NCBI RefSeq assembly: GCF_001590905.1
Contig: NZ_BCTT01000010.1
Coordinates: 310,001-374,000, forward strand
From: Serratia grimesii NBRC 13537
GTDB taxonomy: Bacteria; Pseudomonadota; Gammaproteobacteria; Enterobacterales; Enterobacteriaceae
Length of the DNA: 64,000 nt
Direction of reading: 5' to 3'
Part shown: positions 15,924 to 25,417 of the stretch, one piece after another
Numbering within the stretch: position 1 is the stretch's first letter
Layout: the number at the start of each line of letters is the position of its first letter
Translations under genes and position numbers: made by a program
The notes under the pieces: model-generated
Seen by the model: only the letters and a program-made list of their open reading frames with translations
What the model was told of the DNA's origin: nothing
Databases searched by the model: none

Positions 15924-16303
15924 CAGCAACCTCCCGCAACGAAGAAGAACCCCACGCTGTTACCGGCACTGATTGGCAGGCTTGCAGTGCAACCACTGGT
16001 ATCGAGTTGTGATAGAGAGGCTCGCAGCCAGGAGAGTGCATCTTCGCCGTATTCGAATGAGCGGCTTGCACCGGATGGAGCGCTCTGTGATTTAATTTTC
16101 CTTGCCCCGGACGAGGCGGACATTAACGCCACAGCGTAGAGCTTGATCAACTCCTTGGTGCATTCGTCATAACCCGCCCCATCCAAACACTCATCAATGC
16201 CATTTACACGGCACAGAATCGGTGTCAGCACTGCGTCTGGAATGGAGTACCCCAGCTCAGCCAGAAATGCTTTAACCTGCTCATTGGTGATTGGGGCCGC
16301 CAT
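15923..16303 (-). CDS. Head-tail adaptor (gp6-like position)
   Basis: A 126-residue protein directly after the capsid genes, where HK97 gp6-type adaptors are found. It starts with a helical domain (ITNEQVKAFLAELGYSIPD and YDECTKELIKLYAVALM), the usual helical adaptor that docks on the portal, and ends in a Gly/Cys-rich tail. Two bases separate it from the coiled-coil gene upstream. The adaptor call is inferred from helix pattern and position. Confidence 0.68.
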   Translation of the reverse strand: MAAPITNEQVKAFLAELGYSIPDAVLTPILCRVNGIDECLDGAGYDECTKELIKLYAVALMSASSGARKIKSQSAPSGASRSFEYGEDALSWLRASLSQLDTSGCTASLPISAGNSVGFFFVAGGC

Positions 16304-16305
16304 AG

Positions 16306-16635
16306 TTACTTACCTTTCGCTGGTTTCAACAGTTCTACGATCTGGGCTTTTGCCGCTTCCAACTCGGTAGACAGCCCTGTATTTTTTCCAGCTAGCTCGT
16401 CACGTTCAGCGATCAAAGCCGCGTTGCTGTCAGTTAGGCGTTTTACTTCACTGTTTGCCGCTTCCAGCTCGGTAGACAGCTTTTCCAACACTGCATTGGG
16501 AGTTGCCACTTCAAACGACTGTTCGGCGATTGGTGTTGCTTTACCTACCAGCCAAAGTGGCAATTTGTCACCCTCAAAAAACTCACCTTTTGCCAACTTG
16601 TGGCTGTCGTGAGTTACAATCCATTTCTGGGCCAT
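16306..16635 (-). CDS. Small coiled-coil phage protein after the capsid gene
   Basis: A 109-residue protein from ATG 16635, chosen for TGGAG 5 bases upstream. The first 45 residues form a small beta domain (KWIVTHDSHKLAKGEFFEGD). Residues 48-105 are a strong coiled coil with repeated STELEAAN units. It might be a head protein, a scaffold aid or a connector piece. Position between capsid and adaptor is typical for such small proteins in this phage group. Confidence 0.65.
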   Translation of the reverse strand: MAQKWIVTHDSHKLAKGEFFEGDKLPLWLVGKATPIAEQSFEVATPNAVLEKLSTELEAANSEVKRLTDSNAALIAERDELAGKNTGLSTELEAAKAQIVELLKPAKGK

Positions 16636-16670
16636 AAATACTCCAGTAAGAGGGGCCAAAGCCCCATCAG

Positions 16671-17702
16671 TTATGCTTTAGTGAGTTGAACGTAACCAGC
16701 CTGGCCGTTAGCGTCATGCTTGAACTGCGGAGCCGCAGCAGCCAGCACAGTGAAGACATAATCGTCTTCAGGGTTTTGGCGGGCTTTTGGTCGCATGGTC
16801 ATCGGCATGCCGTTGAGGATCTGAACCACATCGGTGCGTTTAACAACGCCAAGCAGCTCGTTGACTGGCACTTTTGAACCAGGAACCAAAGCCGCCACAC
16901 CAGGGATTTCCATAAGACGGGACAGAATGGTCTTAGGATAGTTTGCCGCATAGTCGTTCACTGAGGCATAGAACCAGTCTTTGTAGTTCAGGTAGATAGT
17001 TACTGGCGCATAGAAGTTTTTATTGTGGAGCAAGTTAATCAGATCGGAGATCGCCTCAACCCACTGTGCTCCGGTTGCTCCATTCAGGTCTAAAGCATGC
17101 GTACCGGTACTACGATTTGGCGCAGTGCGAAGGCCGTAAATAGTAGAACCGCCGACGTTGATGGCTGGGTCGCCGTTAAGAACCATGTCTTCCAGCTTCT
17201 CTGCTACTTTGCGCTGATGGTTCGAAATGGCGTCACTATCCAGTGAGTAGCCCTCGGTCTGAGCTGCCAGCATTTGCCGCCAACCGAAAACCAGCTCACT
17301 GTCAATGATTGGCAGTGGTGTTCCTTCATACGCCATTACCGGCTGATCACCCTTCGCTTTACCGCGACCATCCAGGCTAATGTTTACATCACCAGAATCG
17401 GACAACGTCATGAAATAATGAACAATTTTACCCAAGGCCATTGGGCGAGAAACGCTTGCCGCCAGGTCGTTAAATACCGCCAGCACATCACGCTGCACGG
17501 TAATTGCCGAGCGATCCCACTCACCCCATACATCTTTAGGCAGCACAGAGGCATTACCTACCAGGTCATCATATGCAATGAATTGACCGTTGGCGTCGTT
17601 AACAGAAAAACCATGCTGCACTGCCATGTTTCGCTGCATCAGATCCCAGCGGCGACGCGCATTAATAATCAGCGCCTGCTGTTGCTTGGTAAACTTTAAC
17701 AT
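16671..17702 (-). CDS. Major capsid protein
   Basis: A 343-residue protein of the HK97-fold type used by DUF2213/DUF1073-portal phages (DUF6260-like). The N-terminal [12 protein letters not shown] helix, the conserved [13 protein letters not shown] segment and the C-terminal VQLTKA end are consistent with this. No long scaffold arm is seen, since the scaffold function lies in the preceding DUF2213 protein. It follows the decoration gene by 11 bases. This should be the most abundant virion protein. Confidence 0.85.
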   Translation of the reverse strand: MLKFTKQQQALIINARRRWDLMQRNMAVQHGFSVNDANGQFIAYDDLVGNASVLPKDVWGEWDRSAITVQRDVLAVFNDLAASVSRPMALGKIVHYFMTLSDSGDVNISLDGRGKAKGDQPVMAYEGTPLPIIDSELVFGWRQMLAAQTEGYSLDSDAISNHQRKVAEKLEDMVLNGDPAINVGGSTIYGLRTAPNRSTGTHALDLNGATGAQWVEAISDLINLLHNKNFYAPVTIYLNYKDWFYASVNDYAANYPKTILSRLMEIPGVAALVPGSKVPVNELLGVVKRTDVVQILNGMPMTMRPKARQNPEDDYVFTVLAAAAPQFKHDANGQAGYVQLTKA

Positions 17703-17713
17703 TCGTTTTTTCC

Positions 17714-18148
17714 TTATGCCTTGGCGTATGGAGTGGAAAGGATCGCCACGTCAGCGAAACCTTCCGCCGCCAGAGTGCGCCCTGCTTTTTCGTCGAAAGT
17801 TGCGATGACCTGATCACCTGTGGCGGCCGCTTTGAAAATGCCGCTTGCGCCAATGGTAAGTTCCTGCCCAACGGTATAAGTCGCTGCAGCCAGGCGGACG
17901 TAATACTCCTGCTCACCTTCAACGCGATAAGCTACGCCGGTTTCATTTACCGCATACGCGGTATTGATGTCCTGGCCGATAAAGCGGCGATTGCCGAGAA
18001 TGAACCAGCGACCAGTAGTATCCGTTGCTACAGCCAGTTTCCCAGAAGCGACTTTCACCGCTACGCCAGGGTTAAGAGCAGCAGCAACCTGAATGTTCAA
18101 CGTTTCCGGCTCACGTTCTACTGGGCCGCGATAAATGACGTTCGCCAT
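17714..18148 (-). CDS. Capsid decoration protein
   Basis: A 144-residue beta-rich protein between the protease/scaffold and the capsid gene, the usual place of head decoration or stabilisation proteins. Strands such as [15 protein letters not shown] and [15 protein letters not shown], with few charged helices, fit the class. The start overlaps the protease stop by one base. It likely sits on the capsid three-fold axes. The specific family is uncertain (DUF2190-like style). Confidence 0.72.
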   Translation of the reverse strand: MANVIYRGPVEREPETLNIQVAAALNPGVAVKVASGKLAVATDTTGRWFILGNRRFIGQDINTAYAVNETGVAYRVEGEQEYYVRLAAATYTVGQELTIGASGIFKAAATGDQVIATFDEKAGRTLAAEGFADVAILSTPYAKA

Positions 18149-19521
18149 TATTTATTCTCCTGTTCCATGCCTGCGTTCAGGTCATAATCCTTCCACTGAT
18201 CATTTTCAGCGTTGGGCTGATACTGGAAGCCTGGATTCAAGCCCTCAGTGGTTTGGCATTGCGCGTAGAAGCTATCCAGGGCGTTACCCTGCAGATCGTT
18301 AACAGCAGCATCGTCCAGTTTGAATTTCGCTTTCACTGCGTCGCGCTTGGTTTTCAAATCTTTGTCTGCATTTGCGGACATCTGCTGCTTGAGGGATGTC
18401 AATTCAGCAGTTAATGGGCTGATTGCCGCATTTACCGCAGCAGTAATGGCTTCGGCATTATTGGCTGGAAGGGTTGTCGCAGGTAGGTTCTGGTTGTAGG
18501 CATCAAAGACTTGATCGTCGGTCAGCCCCTCGGTTTTAACGCCTTTCGCATTCAGCGCGGCGATCATCTTTTCTTTAAACATCGGGTTTCTTTCTCCGTT
18601 GGTTTTAACTTCGTCGTATTCGACTTTTTTCACTACTTCGATGGGTTCGCCAACCAGTTGGGCTGTTTGCGATTCGTCGATCAGGTAGGACTGCTTGTAT
18701 TTCTTGCCCTGGTCTTCATAGATGAAGTAGGACGGGTAAATGGAGTCGATCCAGCGGCGCAGTCCCATATCGCGATTGCCGTTAAGCGTGTCGCTGATAC
18801 GTTGGTAAATTTCATCAAAAGAAAGCTGAGAGTTTGGGCTTAAGAAGAATTTGGTTTTATTCAGCAAACCTTCTTTGGTCAGGTCTGATGCATCGCTCAG
18901 ATTCACCTCTTCAATGTCGATTTTGTCGCCAGAAGAGTTAACGAAAATGCCCACACCCTCACTTGGAGTTCCCGCACCTGGCTCATCCAACAAAATAGCC
19001 GTGTGGTCAAACGCAAGGTTGCGGGCAATCCATGAATGTCGTTTGCCTTTTGATTTGCCGCTATTCTGCTCTCGTTGCAGCAGGAGCCCGGTTGACACAT
19101 GGATAGGTTCAACGTCATCGCCATTTACCATTGCGTCGAGCCGATCAATCAGGCGCTTACCCTTCTCTGTTGCGCCTGCGTACCGCTTATTGATGTACAT
19201 ATCCATGACGACACGATCGCCGTCTTTACGGACATTTTCTTGCCATGCACCGATGTGATACTGGTTAACTGCTCTTGGGTTCTCAGCTGAAACGTACTCA
19301 CTGCCGATTTTTGGGTGCCCTGCGGGCATTTTCTTCCCTTCGAGCGTTTGATAGCTTTTGTTAATCTCCGTCGCCGGGTATAGGCCGCCATTCATCACGA
19401 TGTCATCAACGATCGGCACAACGCCGCGAATAACGTAATGTTCTTCACCGTCGATAGTTTCAGTTGAGATATTTGAGGCGTTAATGGCGAGGGATTTAAC
19501 GTGGATGCTGGATAGCTTCAC
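18148..19521 (-). CDS. DUF2213-type prohead protease with scaffold tail
   Basis: A 457-residue protein. Residues 1-180 are the DUF2213 region, with [19 protein letters not shown], a conserved PAGHP and later [12 protein letters not shown], which fit a herpes/HK97-like serine protease fold with His in the GHP motif. From about residue 330 to the end there is a Lys/Ala/Gln-rich helical part ([12 protein letters not shown]) typical of an internal scaffold. It would organise procapsid assembly and cut itself and capsid arms. The catalytic residues are not proven. Confidence 0.8.
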   Translation of the reverse strand: MKLSSIHVKSLAINASNISTETIDGEEHYVIRGVVPIVDDIVMNGGLYPATEINKSYQTLEGKKMPAGHPKIGSEYVSAENPRAVNQYHIGAWQENVRKDGDRVVMDMYINKRYAGATEKGKRLIDRLDAMVNGDDVEPIHVSTGLLLQREQNSGKSKGKRHSWIARNLAFDHTAILLDEPGAGTPSEGVGIFVNSSGDKIDIEEVNLSDASDLTKEGLLNKTKFFLSPNSQLSFDEIYQRISDTLNGNRDMGLRRWIDSIYPSYFIYEDQGKKYKQSYLIDESQTAQLVGEPIEVVKKVEYDEVKTNGERNPMFKEKMIAALNAKGVKTEGLTDDQVFDAYNQNLPATTLPANNAEAITAAVNAAISPLTAELTSLKQQMSANADKDLKTKRDAVKAKFKLDDAAVNDLQGNALDSFYAQCQTTEGLNPGFQYQPNAENDQWKDYDLNAGMEQENK

Positions 19522-19609
19522 GTCTATTCCTCTTTGAACGTTTAGTTGACTAATTGATTTAGCTGAGTAACTTCAGCATTTCTTTATTCACAAAACATAA
19601 GGAAATTAA

Positions 19610-19804
19610 ATGGCTAACTATAAAGTCCTGTACAAATTGAATGGAAAAGAAAGTGATCTCATTATTCAGAGAGCCGCCCAGCCCGCCAACAACGATCTCT
19701 CAGTCTTTAAAGAAGTCATTAAGCATGTTCTCGAATATCAGTCTCAGGAAATTGACTCTGATGAATTGGTTTTGAGGATTCTTTACGTCACAGCTGACGT
19801 GTAG
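19610..19804 (+). CDS. Small plus-strand protein inside the head operon
   Basis: A 64-residue protein with a good AAGGA ribosome site 6-7 bases before its ATG. It is acidic and folded-looking (beta-beta-alpha pattern, ending ELVLRILYVTADV). It is encoded against the head operon in the 296-base gap between the head morphogenesis and protease genes, so it is probably a moron expressed apart from the late genes. The antisense arrangement means late transcription would oppose it. No family is recognised. Confidence 0.6.
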   Translation: MANYKVLYKLNGKESDLIIQRAAQPANNDLSVFKEVIKHVLEYQSQEIDSDELVLRILYVTADV

Positions 19805-19817
19805 TAAAAATGGCCGT

Positions 19818-20801
19818 TCACGCGGCCTCTTTTGTTTGCCAAGCTTCGCGCTCTTTCGCCAAACGCTCTGCCAGTCCTATGTTTACCACGTTGTCTTTCT
19901 CATCCACAACGGTTGGGATCTGGCTGCAGTAGCAGTTAAAACGGTTACCGTCTTTCGAATACCACTCACGCACCTCTTCAACCGTGTAAAGCTTCCCATG
20001 CCGTGACGCATGCCAGGTTCGCGTTGTGGGCTTCAGTGCGGATAGATGCAGTAGTTTGGTGCGTATCCCTAGCCTGTCCTGCGCCCACGTTGTTTCGTTC
20101 CACTGAGCTTCGCGTAAAGCCCCTACCTGCTCCGTTTGGGCAATCGTTTTGGCTTTGGACATCGACACATCTAAACGCTTACTGATGACCTTCATGGTTT
20201 CACGTGGATTTACACCGCGCCCTACCGCATCAGCAACTATGTTAGCCAAGTCGGTGCGTGCTGCATCGCTAATCCCCTTCCAGTCGCTATACGTGGAGAC
20301 GTACGCTGCAGCAACCTGATTCTGATACGCAGGTGATGATAGAAGTGCACCAAGCGTGGTTTGCGAGGCATAGACCGGAGACTGAACGGACAGGTTGGTA
20401 TATGCCCCCAGAGTGCCGCGCTCATACTCTGCTGCAATGTACTGAAGCGCCCATATATCTTGCCCATTACCTGCCAACAGATAGTCATCAAGAATCGTCT
20501 GTATCACCTCCAGAAGGTCAGCTAACTGCTGAGCGCTCATGTCATAGACAAACGTTCCTGCATTGACCTGGTAAAGCGTAGCGGGCTGGTCAACATCGTT
20601 ATTAAATAACAGGTGCCACGGATGGTTGTTCTCTTGAGTTTCTCGCCCCACCAGCACCCGATCAAGCAACTCTCTTAGTCGAAGCTTAATCTGGTAATAG
20701 CGTTCCTCAATATCCCGAGCCATCTTGTTGACTGCGCGATAGGACATTGTCGGATCGGCTTTATTGCGGGGTATGATGGGGCTTTTATGTTTCTTCGCCA
20801 T
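19818..20801 (-). CDS. Phage head morphogenesis protein (Mu F / SPP1 gp7-like)
   Basis: A 327-residue protein if it starts at ATG 20801 (MAKKHK), which overlaps the portal stop by 17 bases. Upstream in-frame ATGs at 20840 and 20837 have a close GGTGGAG, so a start 12-13 residues longer is possible. The C-terminal part has the Mu-F/gp7 pattern, with TWHASRHGKLYTVEEVREWY and the conserved RFNCYCSQIPT block. It is a minor capsid protein that enters the head with the portal. Neighbours support this strongly. Confidence 0.85.
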   Translation of the reverse strand: MAKKHKSPIIPRNKADPTMSYRAVNKMARDIEERYYQIKLRLRELLDRVLVGRETQENNHPWHLLFNNDVDQPATLYQVNAGTFVYDMSAQQLADLLEVIQTILDDYLLAGNGQDIWALQYIAAEYERGTLGAYTNLSVQSPVYASQTTLGALLSSPAYQNQVAAAYVSTYSDWKGISDAARTDLANIVADAVGRGVNPRETMKVISKRLDVSMSKAKTIAQTEQVGALREAQWNETTWAQDRLGIRTKLLHLSALKPTTRTWHASRHGKLYTVEEVREWYSKDGNRFNCYCSQIPTVVDEKDNVVNIGLAERLAKEREAWQTKEAA

Positions 20802-22200
20802 CAGTGAGAGGGTCAGGTCGATTTTGTTTGTTGCCATCATCTCCACCTGAGTCAAATCCAGGAATAGCTTGCATTTCGCCAGCCGCCCTAACCTCGTTCT
20901 CCGTTACAGCCGAACGCCCAAATGCATTCTGTGTTTTAACCGCTACATCAGCCTTTTTGTCCATGTTGGCAATTTTTTCAGCCTCACTCGGAGCAAGTAA
21001 ATCAGACCACTCCACGGTTATTTCATCAGAGACAGGTGGGTCTATAACGCCGATAGTCCAGAAGCGAGTAACAATTTCAGTGATTGTGTCTGCCAGAAAG
21101 CCATTTCGTCTGGTCATCCTTGTGCGGGCCCAGTCCTTATTGTCTTCTGTAGATGAACGCTCCCCGGTAATTTGCCCAATCAGCACCTTTACGGGGATCG
21201 GCACGGTAGAACAGAATGCGCTGAGCGCTGTTCTCCACGTTGGCTCAGGGTCTGAAGCAGTTACAGATAGCACCTCAGCAGTACCAGCTTGCATGAAGCT
21301 GGCAGCATCAGTGTTATTGTTTAAACGCTTCGCCTGCTCATCAAGAGCATCTGCAAGCTGGTTTTCAGGTACGCCTAGCGCTTTAGCTAGTGCCGAAAAA
21401 TTGGTTTTTTCGCTAAAGTTGTAATTCAACTGCCGACTGGCATTCTTCAGGAAACCTTCTGATGAGCCACCGCTTACTTTCTCGATGTCCAACAGATTGT
21501 TAAAACCAGATTCAAGCAACGATGTCCCAGAGCCGAGATTCTCATCGTCTGCACCTTCAGCCAGGATGATCACACGATCAGGATGGACGTTGATTATCCG
21601 CCCTGGCTTGGCGTCACGTTGCCCATGCACTGGTAATTCGATAAACGAGTACATCGTAGGCTGGCCGAAGTTTTCACTCTGTTCATCAACTTCCCATGCT
21701 ATCGGCTCGATCTGGGCTTCCCATGCAGGAATTAACCGAACCAGCGCTCTTTCCTTCAGTAGTTTCACGGCACCCGTATTTACTGGCTCATCCCACCGAC
21801 CAGCGCCTTTAAGCTGTATCAGTAAAGCGGAGTAGCGACCTACCAAGTTTCGCCTGTCTGCGCCGCGAATCTGTTTCCAGCAGCGTTTAAGCAGTTTAGC
21901 TATGCGCTTGTCCCATTCTGTTTGCTTAGTGGCATCCTTGGTTTTATCTCCTTCATAAACCTCTGGGAAGTCCTCCCAGCAGTCGAGCATGCGTTTTACT
22001 GCTGCACCCGCGATAGCATTGCGCTTATATGCCCTGTAGAAGTCGTCGAAACACAATTCCACTGGATAACCAAACTCTTGATAAAGCCTTTCGCGCTTGG
22101 TGTTACTGGTGCCACTGAGAAGCAAGGAAAGGTTCCCAGCTCTATCTTTATACTTACTGTTAGCGGCACGCTGTTCTGTTTTCATTTGGCTTTCGTTCAC
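20785..22200 (-). CDS. Portal protein, DUF1073-like
   Basis: A 471-residue protein with the DUF1073 (PF06381-type) portal pattern: an N-terminal YRAYKRNAIAGAAVKRML helix, VHPDRVIILAEG, a GSGTSLLESGFNNLLDIEKV clamp-like segment, and a C-terminal IPVKVLIGQITGERSSTED block. This family also gave its name to Acb1-like fusions, but no extra C-terminal phosphodiesterase domain is present here. It forms the dodecameric DNA gate. It follows the large terminase by 11 bases. Confidence 0.88.
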   Translation of the reverse strand: MNESQMKTEQRAANSKYKDRAGNLSLLLSGTSNTKRERLYQEFGYPVELCFDDFYRAYKRNAIAGAAVKRMLDCWEDFPEVYEGDKTKDATKQTEWDKRIAKLLKRCWKQIRGADRRNLVGRYSALLIQLKGAGRWDEPVNTGAVKLLKERALVRLIPAWEAQIEPIAWEVDEQSENFGQPTMYSFIELPVHGQRDAKPGRIINVHPDRVIILAEGADDENLGSGTSLLESGFNNLLDIEKVSGGSSEGFLKNASRQLNYNFSEKTNFSALAKALGVPENQLADALDEQAKRLNNNTDAASFMQAGTAEVLSVTASDPEPTWRTALSAFCSTVPIPVKVLIGQITGERSSTEDNKDWARTRMTRRNGFLADTITEIVTRFWTIGVIDPPVSDEITVEWSDLLAPSEAEKIANMDKKADVAVKTQNAFGRSAVTENEVRAAGEMQAIPGFDSGGDDGNKQNRPDPLTDGEET

Positions 22201-22211
22201 GGTTTCCTCCG

Positions 22212-23684
22212 TCAGCGCGAGCGCACCAACATGCCAATGGATTGTGGGTCTGATAATTCGGTAAGGGCGTAAACAGCTGCATCGAGTCGGTCAGGTGATT
22301 TTTTCGCAGTCGCTGGCACATATTCCATGAACTGATTTTCAACCTGATACAGGTTCCCTCTATGAGCTACGCGCCCCTGTGCATAAAGAGCAGAAATTGG
22401 CTCTGCTCGGGCGTATTTCCCTTTTTTGGCATGTACCCGGATGATGCGATCTTTAAACCCGGCGTTACGCAGAGTTTCCTCTGCCATATCACCGCCCTGG
22501 TTTGTTTCGATCACAATGGCGTCAGCCTCATGCAGGTGATACGCCTCAATGGCTCGAGTCGCCCAACCGTTTGGAGAATATTTACCGCTGTAATCAGCAT
22601 CCAAGCTGTATTGCCGTTCGTCGCCACTTCCATAACAGCTAGCGACTGCAATTCCTGATTCATCGCTTTCTTCGCTGTTTGTTGCCTGTGGGTCTATCGC
22701 AACTACAGTTCGAGAAATCTCATGGGTTACACGCATTTCATGGGCGGCGTTTATCATCGCCTCATCCCATAGCGCACCCTCAGCATTAAATCGCTTCGGA
22801 TTCTGCATGTATTGCGCTTCGGCTGTCCGCCGATGTGAAAACAGGGAAACCCGGTGCGATTCGTTATGTTTGAACGGCCACAGCCAGCCATCAGGTAGCC
22901 CATGGTTAATCGGAATGGCGTGGGTGTTTTCTGGGTAAACTTCAGCGTAGCTCTTGCTGTTATCGGTGATTACGGGAAGGTTGAGATGATGCCACTCCTC
23001 ACCACTTCCGCCGCGCAGCAAGTATCCGGTTAGATCGTTATAATGGATGCGTTGCATAATCACGATCATTGGCGTTGTTTCGATAGCCAGTCGTGACTTA
23101 ATTGTCTCGTTAAAGCGGTTATTTACTCCGCCACGTATAATGTCGCTGTACGCGTCGTCAGGCTTTACAGGGTCATCAATAATCAACGCGCCCTGAAATC
23201 CCGGTTCCATATGCCCTGCTCGAAAACCGGTAACCTGTCCCGCAGCTGATGAGGCATACACCCCACCGCCGAACTCGTTCCACCACATCGCCTTGCTATC
23301 TGCATCATCACGCAACTCCATAGGCCACATAGCCTGATAGAGCTTCGATTTGATCATGCCACGCGTGGTTGAGGAGTTAAGCAATGCAAGGTTGTGCGAA
23401 TAAGACAGATGCATGAAGCGCGCGCGCTTATTCAGCGCCAGCCCTCTAGCCATCATATTGATGGTCGCCATTTCTGTCTTAGTGTAACCAGGTGGAACAT
23501 TAATTATCAGGCGCGTAATTTCGCCACTCACCACTCGGTCTAATGTGTCCTGTATTACTTGGTGATGTGGTGCGACAATCATCTTGCCGCCAGTGCGCTG
23601 CTTGAAAAAATAGCGGGTGAAATACAGCCCGTCTTCTTCACATTCTATTTTGCGGGCTTGGTTCCGCTGCTCAACAGTCGTCAT
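22212..23684 (-). CDS. Terminase large subunit
   Basis: A 490-residue protein from ATG 23684, which overlaps the small-subunit stop by 14 bases (the longer ORF begins 12 codons earlier with no ribosome site). Walker A-like NVPPGYTKTE lies at about 62-70 and Walker B-like ALIIDDP follows at about 165. The RNase H-like nuclease domain starts near VVAIDPQAT, with further acidic residues in AIVIETNQGGD and a C-terminal SPDRLDAAVYALTEL. It packages DNA into the prohead. Length is usual for the family. Confidence 0.93.
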   Translation of the reverse strand: MTTVEQRNQARKIECEEDGLYFTRYFFKQRTGGKMIVAPHHQVIQDTLDRVVSGEITRLIINVPPGYTKTEMATINMMARGLALNKRARFMHLSYSHNLALLNSSTTRGMIKSKLYQAMWPMELRDDADSKAMWWNEFGGGVYASSAAGQVTGFRAGHMEPGFQGALIIDDPVKPDDAYSDIIRGGVNNRFNETIKSRLAIETTPMIVIMQRIHYNDLTGYLLRGGSGEEWHHLNLPVITDNSKSYAEVYPENTHAIPINHGLPDGWLWPFKHNESHRVSLFSHRRTAEAQYMQNPKRFNAEGALWDEAMINAAHEMRVTHEISRTVVAIDPQATNSEESDESGIAVASCYGSGDERQYSLDADYSGKYSPNGWATRAIEAYHLHEADAIVIETNQGGDMAEETLRNAGFKDRIIRVHAKKGKYARAEPISALYAQGRVAHRGNLYQVENQFMEYVPATAKKSPDRLDAAVYALTELSDPQSIGMLVRSR

Positions 23685-24150
23685 CCTCCAGCATCTCCTG
23701 TCGAGCCTGCTTATACTCATCTCGTGTCATGTTTGATGACTCGATCGGGCCGCCGTCTTTACCGGTATGCTCAAACTTCTGCTTGTTCGTGTAAGCGTCA
23801 CCGCATTCTTTTGCTGCCTGCTCAACAATCTGAGCGGCTAACGCGTAGTTTTTCATTGATTCAGTGCGGGTCGCCATACGATCAAGAACTCGCAGCCGAT
23901 AGGCTTTGTTAGCGATCGGAATATCAGAAATTTCAGTCTGAAACCTTTCTCGAGTGACGTGAAAAAGCTCTACCCATTTCTTCGCAAGCGCCTTTCCGCT
24001 GACCTTCGTCGGGTCATGAGACTCAACCTGCTGACGGGTAATTTTTAGCCCAAATTCTTTTTGGACGGACTCAACTACCAGGGAGGGGGTATCAAAACAC
24101 GCAAGCGACTGAATGATGAAGGCTTTTACGTCTGGTTTTAATGCAGCCAT
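23671..24150 (-). CDS. Terminase small subunit (DUF2280-like)
   Basis: A 159-residue protein with an N-terminal DNA-binding region of DUF2280 type: IIQSLACFDTPSLVVESVQKEF, then a helix-turn-helix-like ITRQQVESHDPTKVSGKAL. The centre is helical and the C-terminus acidic (EMLEDDDC). It recognises the packaging site, expected nearby or inside this gene, and recruits the large subunit, whose start overlaps its stop. Confidence 0.87.
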   Translation of the reverse strand: MAALKPDVKAFIIQSLACFDTPSLVVESVQKEFGLKITRQQVESHDPTKVSGKALAKKWVELFHVTRERFQTEISDIPIANKAYRLRVLDRMATRTESMKNYALAAQIVEQAAKECGDAYTNKQKFEHTGKDGGPIESSNMTRDEYKQARQEMLEDDDC

Positions 24151-24181
24151 ATTTCACCATCCGTCCAATACAGTCCAATAT

Positions 24182-24821
24182 TTACGCCAGCCGCAACATG
24201 CAGTTACCGCATGCCCTGGCAATGTTTAGCTGTGCCACCTCCGCAGGCTTGTTAGCCGCATCAACCATTTCCTGAACTTCAACGCTTGCGCCATACCGGC
24301 GAACCACACCAACAAACTCTTCAACATCGTGGCCGCGCAGCTTCAGCACCGGCTGGCCTTCTTTGTTGAATTTCGGCGCTCCGAATTCGTCGGTAGCCTG
24401 GGCAATGTGGCTCAACCAAAGCGCAGAACTCCAGATCGGAGCACTGCGAGCAGTAATCAGCCGCCAGCGTGATAATGAACTTCGGCACCTCGCCAAACCA
24501 TTCATGCATCTGCTGTTCCATTCTGGCCTTCTGCCAACCACCTGCACGCATAGCAACCTCTTCGGCCTGCCCTAGCACGTACCGACCTTTCTTCTCAAAT
24601 GCAGATGACGCCCACATAAACTGGATATCAGTATCTATCAGGTGTGCGTGGTCAGGGTTGTGCAGGCTCCCTGTGTCATTCAGGATTTGGCTTATAAGCC
24701 ACTCTTTAACTTCGTTGGCTGGAATAAGGCCGATGTATGGCATTAGTTGGTGTGACTCAATGAACTGCAGGGGTGGGTATGGTCGCCTATCATGGCTTTC
24801 TTCCTGAGTTGGTTTTGCCAT
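24182..24821 (-). pseudogene. Broken phage metallopeptidase (zinc motif deleted)
   Basis: Two overlapping frames together make one phage metallopeptidase-like protein (PhageMetallopep style). The first frame (from 24821) reads to FCALVE. The second frame resumes HIAQATDEFGAPKF and keeps the RGHDVEEFVGVVRRYG block to the stop at 24182. Family members read FCALVEHELxHIAQ at this point. Here GAG is joined directly to CCACATT, which is best explained by loss of 11 bases: the first His, Glu and Leu of the HExxH zinc motif are gone and the frame shifts. Both defects abolish the enzyme. Confidence 0.78.
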
Positions 24822-24834
24822 GAATTGCTCCCAT

Positions 24835-24858
24835 TAAAAAACCGCCCGTAGGCGGTTA
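24835..24858 (-). terminator. Terminator between lysis and packaging blocks
   Basis: The stem ACCGCC (24841-24846) / GGCGGT (24851-24856) is preceded on the plus strand by five A, i.e. a U run for the minus strand. It sits just upstream of the metallopeptidase remnant and separates the lysis genes from the terminase block unless Q-modified polymerase reads through. Confidence 0.7.
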
Positions 24859-24894
24859 GTAGAAATTGGCTTTCACTTGAATCTCACAAGATCA

Positions 24895-25098
24895 TCAGCA
24901 GGTTAACCCGAAGCCACGGCAGCCAAATTTGCTTTTTAAATCCACAAAGCGTTCCATAAAATATTTAGACATAGATGCCCCCTTATTGACGAGATAGTGT
25001 GCAATGAAACCAATTCCTTCAGCCATGGCGAAATTAAACAGAAATGCAGAGTAGCCATCTACCGCACCCATAACAACGTAAGTAAGTACCATTCTCAC
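24895..25098 (-). CDS. Possible small membrane protein
   Basis: A 67-residue ORF with GTG at 25098 or ATG at 25092. Residues 1-35 are hydrophobic and could form one or two spans (VLTYVVMGAVDGYSAFLFNF, then IGFIAHYLV). The tail is basic with two cysteines. There is no clear ribosome site. It lies between the lysis cassette and the packaging terminator. The rest of 24860-25220 holds nothing else I can support. Confidence 0.3.
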   Translation of the reverse strand: MRMVLTYVVMGAVDGYSAFLFNFAMAEGIGFIAHYLVNKGASMSKYFMERFVDLKSKFGCRGFGLTC

Positions 25099-25222
25099 AA
25101 GGCAACCGCCGCTTATTTCTGCACTATTTATACATCATTGATAAAAGTGTGGGAATCGGAAATTTTCATTGAGGAAAATTATGCTGGCACTCAGTGAATG
25201 CCTTTTGCAGAATTTTGTAAAT

Positions 25223-25417
25223 TCAACTTTCATGCACCTTCCCGCACCTAGCGCACTTTGAGCTCGGCCTTGGAAGTGCGAAATCGCTGGATTGAACCCA
25301 TTCATCTTCCCACTCATGCAGGCCAATGAAACAGGTTCGTCCAAACAGAATTACCAGCGGAGGTGCTGCGAACCAGCTAAACGCTATGCACATCAAAATG
25401 AAATCAAGTACCGTCAT
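25223..25417 (-). CDS. Small membrane protein after Rz
   Basis: A 64-residue protein overlapping the Rz stop by 4 bases. An N-terminal span (LDFILMCIAFSWFAAPPLVILFG) is followed by a short soluble tail that ends in a CxxC (CARCGK) with a final His. Overlap with the spanin gene suggests it belongs to the lysis transcript. Function is unknown; it may be an accessory lysis or moron protein. Confidence 0.55.
   Translation of the reverse strand: MTVLDFILMCIAFSWFAAPPLVILFGRTCFIGLHEWEDEWVQSSDFALPRPSSKCARCGKVHES

Noticed and set aside
20804-21424. 206-residue plus-strand ORF opposite the portal gene
   Set aside because: Shadow of the portal reading frame; Ser/Leu-rich with no ribosome site.
20785-22200. 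Anti-CBASS Acb1 activity of the DUF1073 protein
   Set aside because: The family name covers portal proteins, and no separate phosphodiesterase domain is visible at either end.
25135-25344. 69-residue minus-strand ORF after the lysis genes
   Set aside because: It overlaps the better-supported 64-residue membrane protein in another frame and has no ribosome site.
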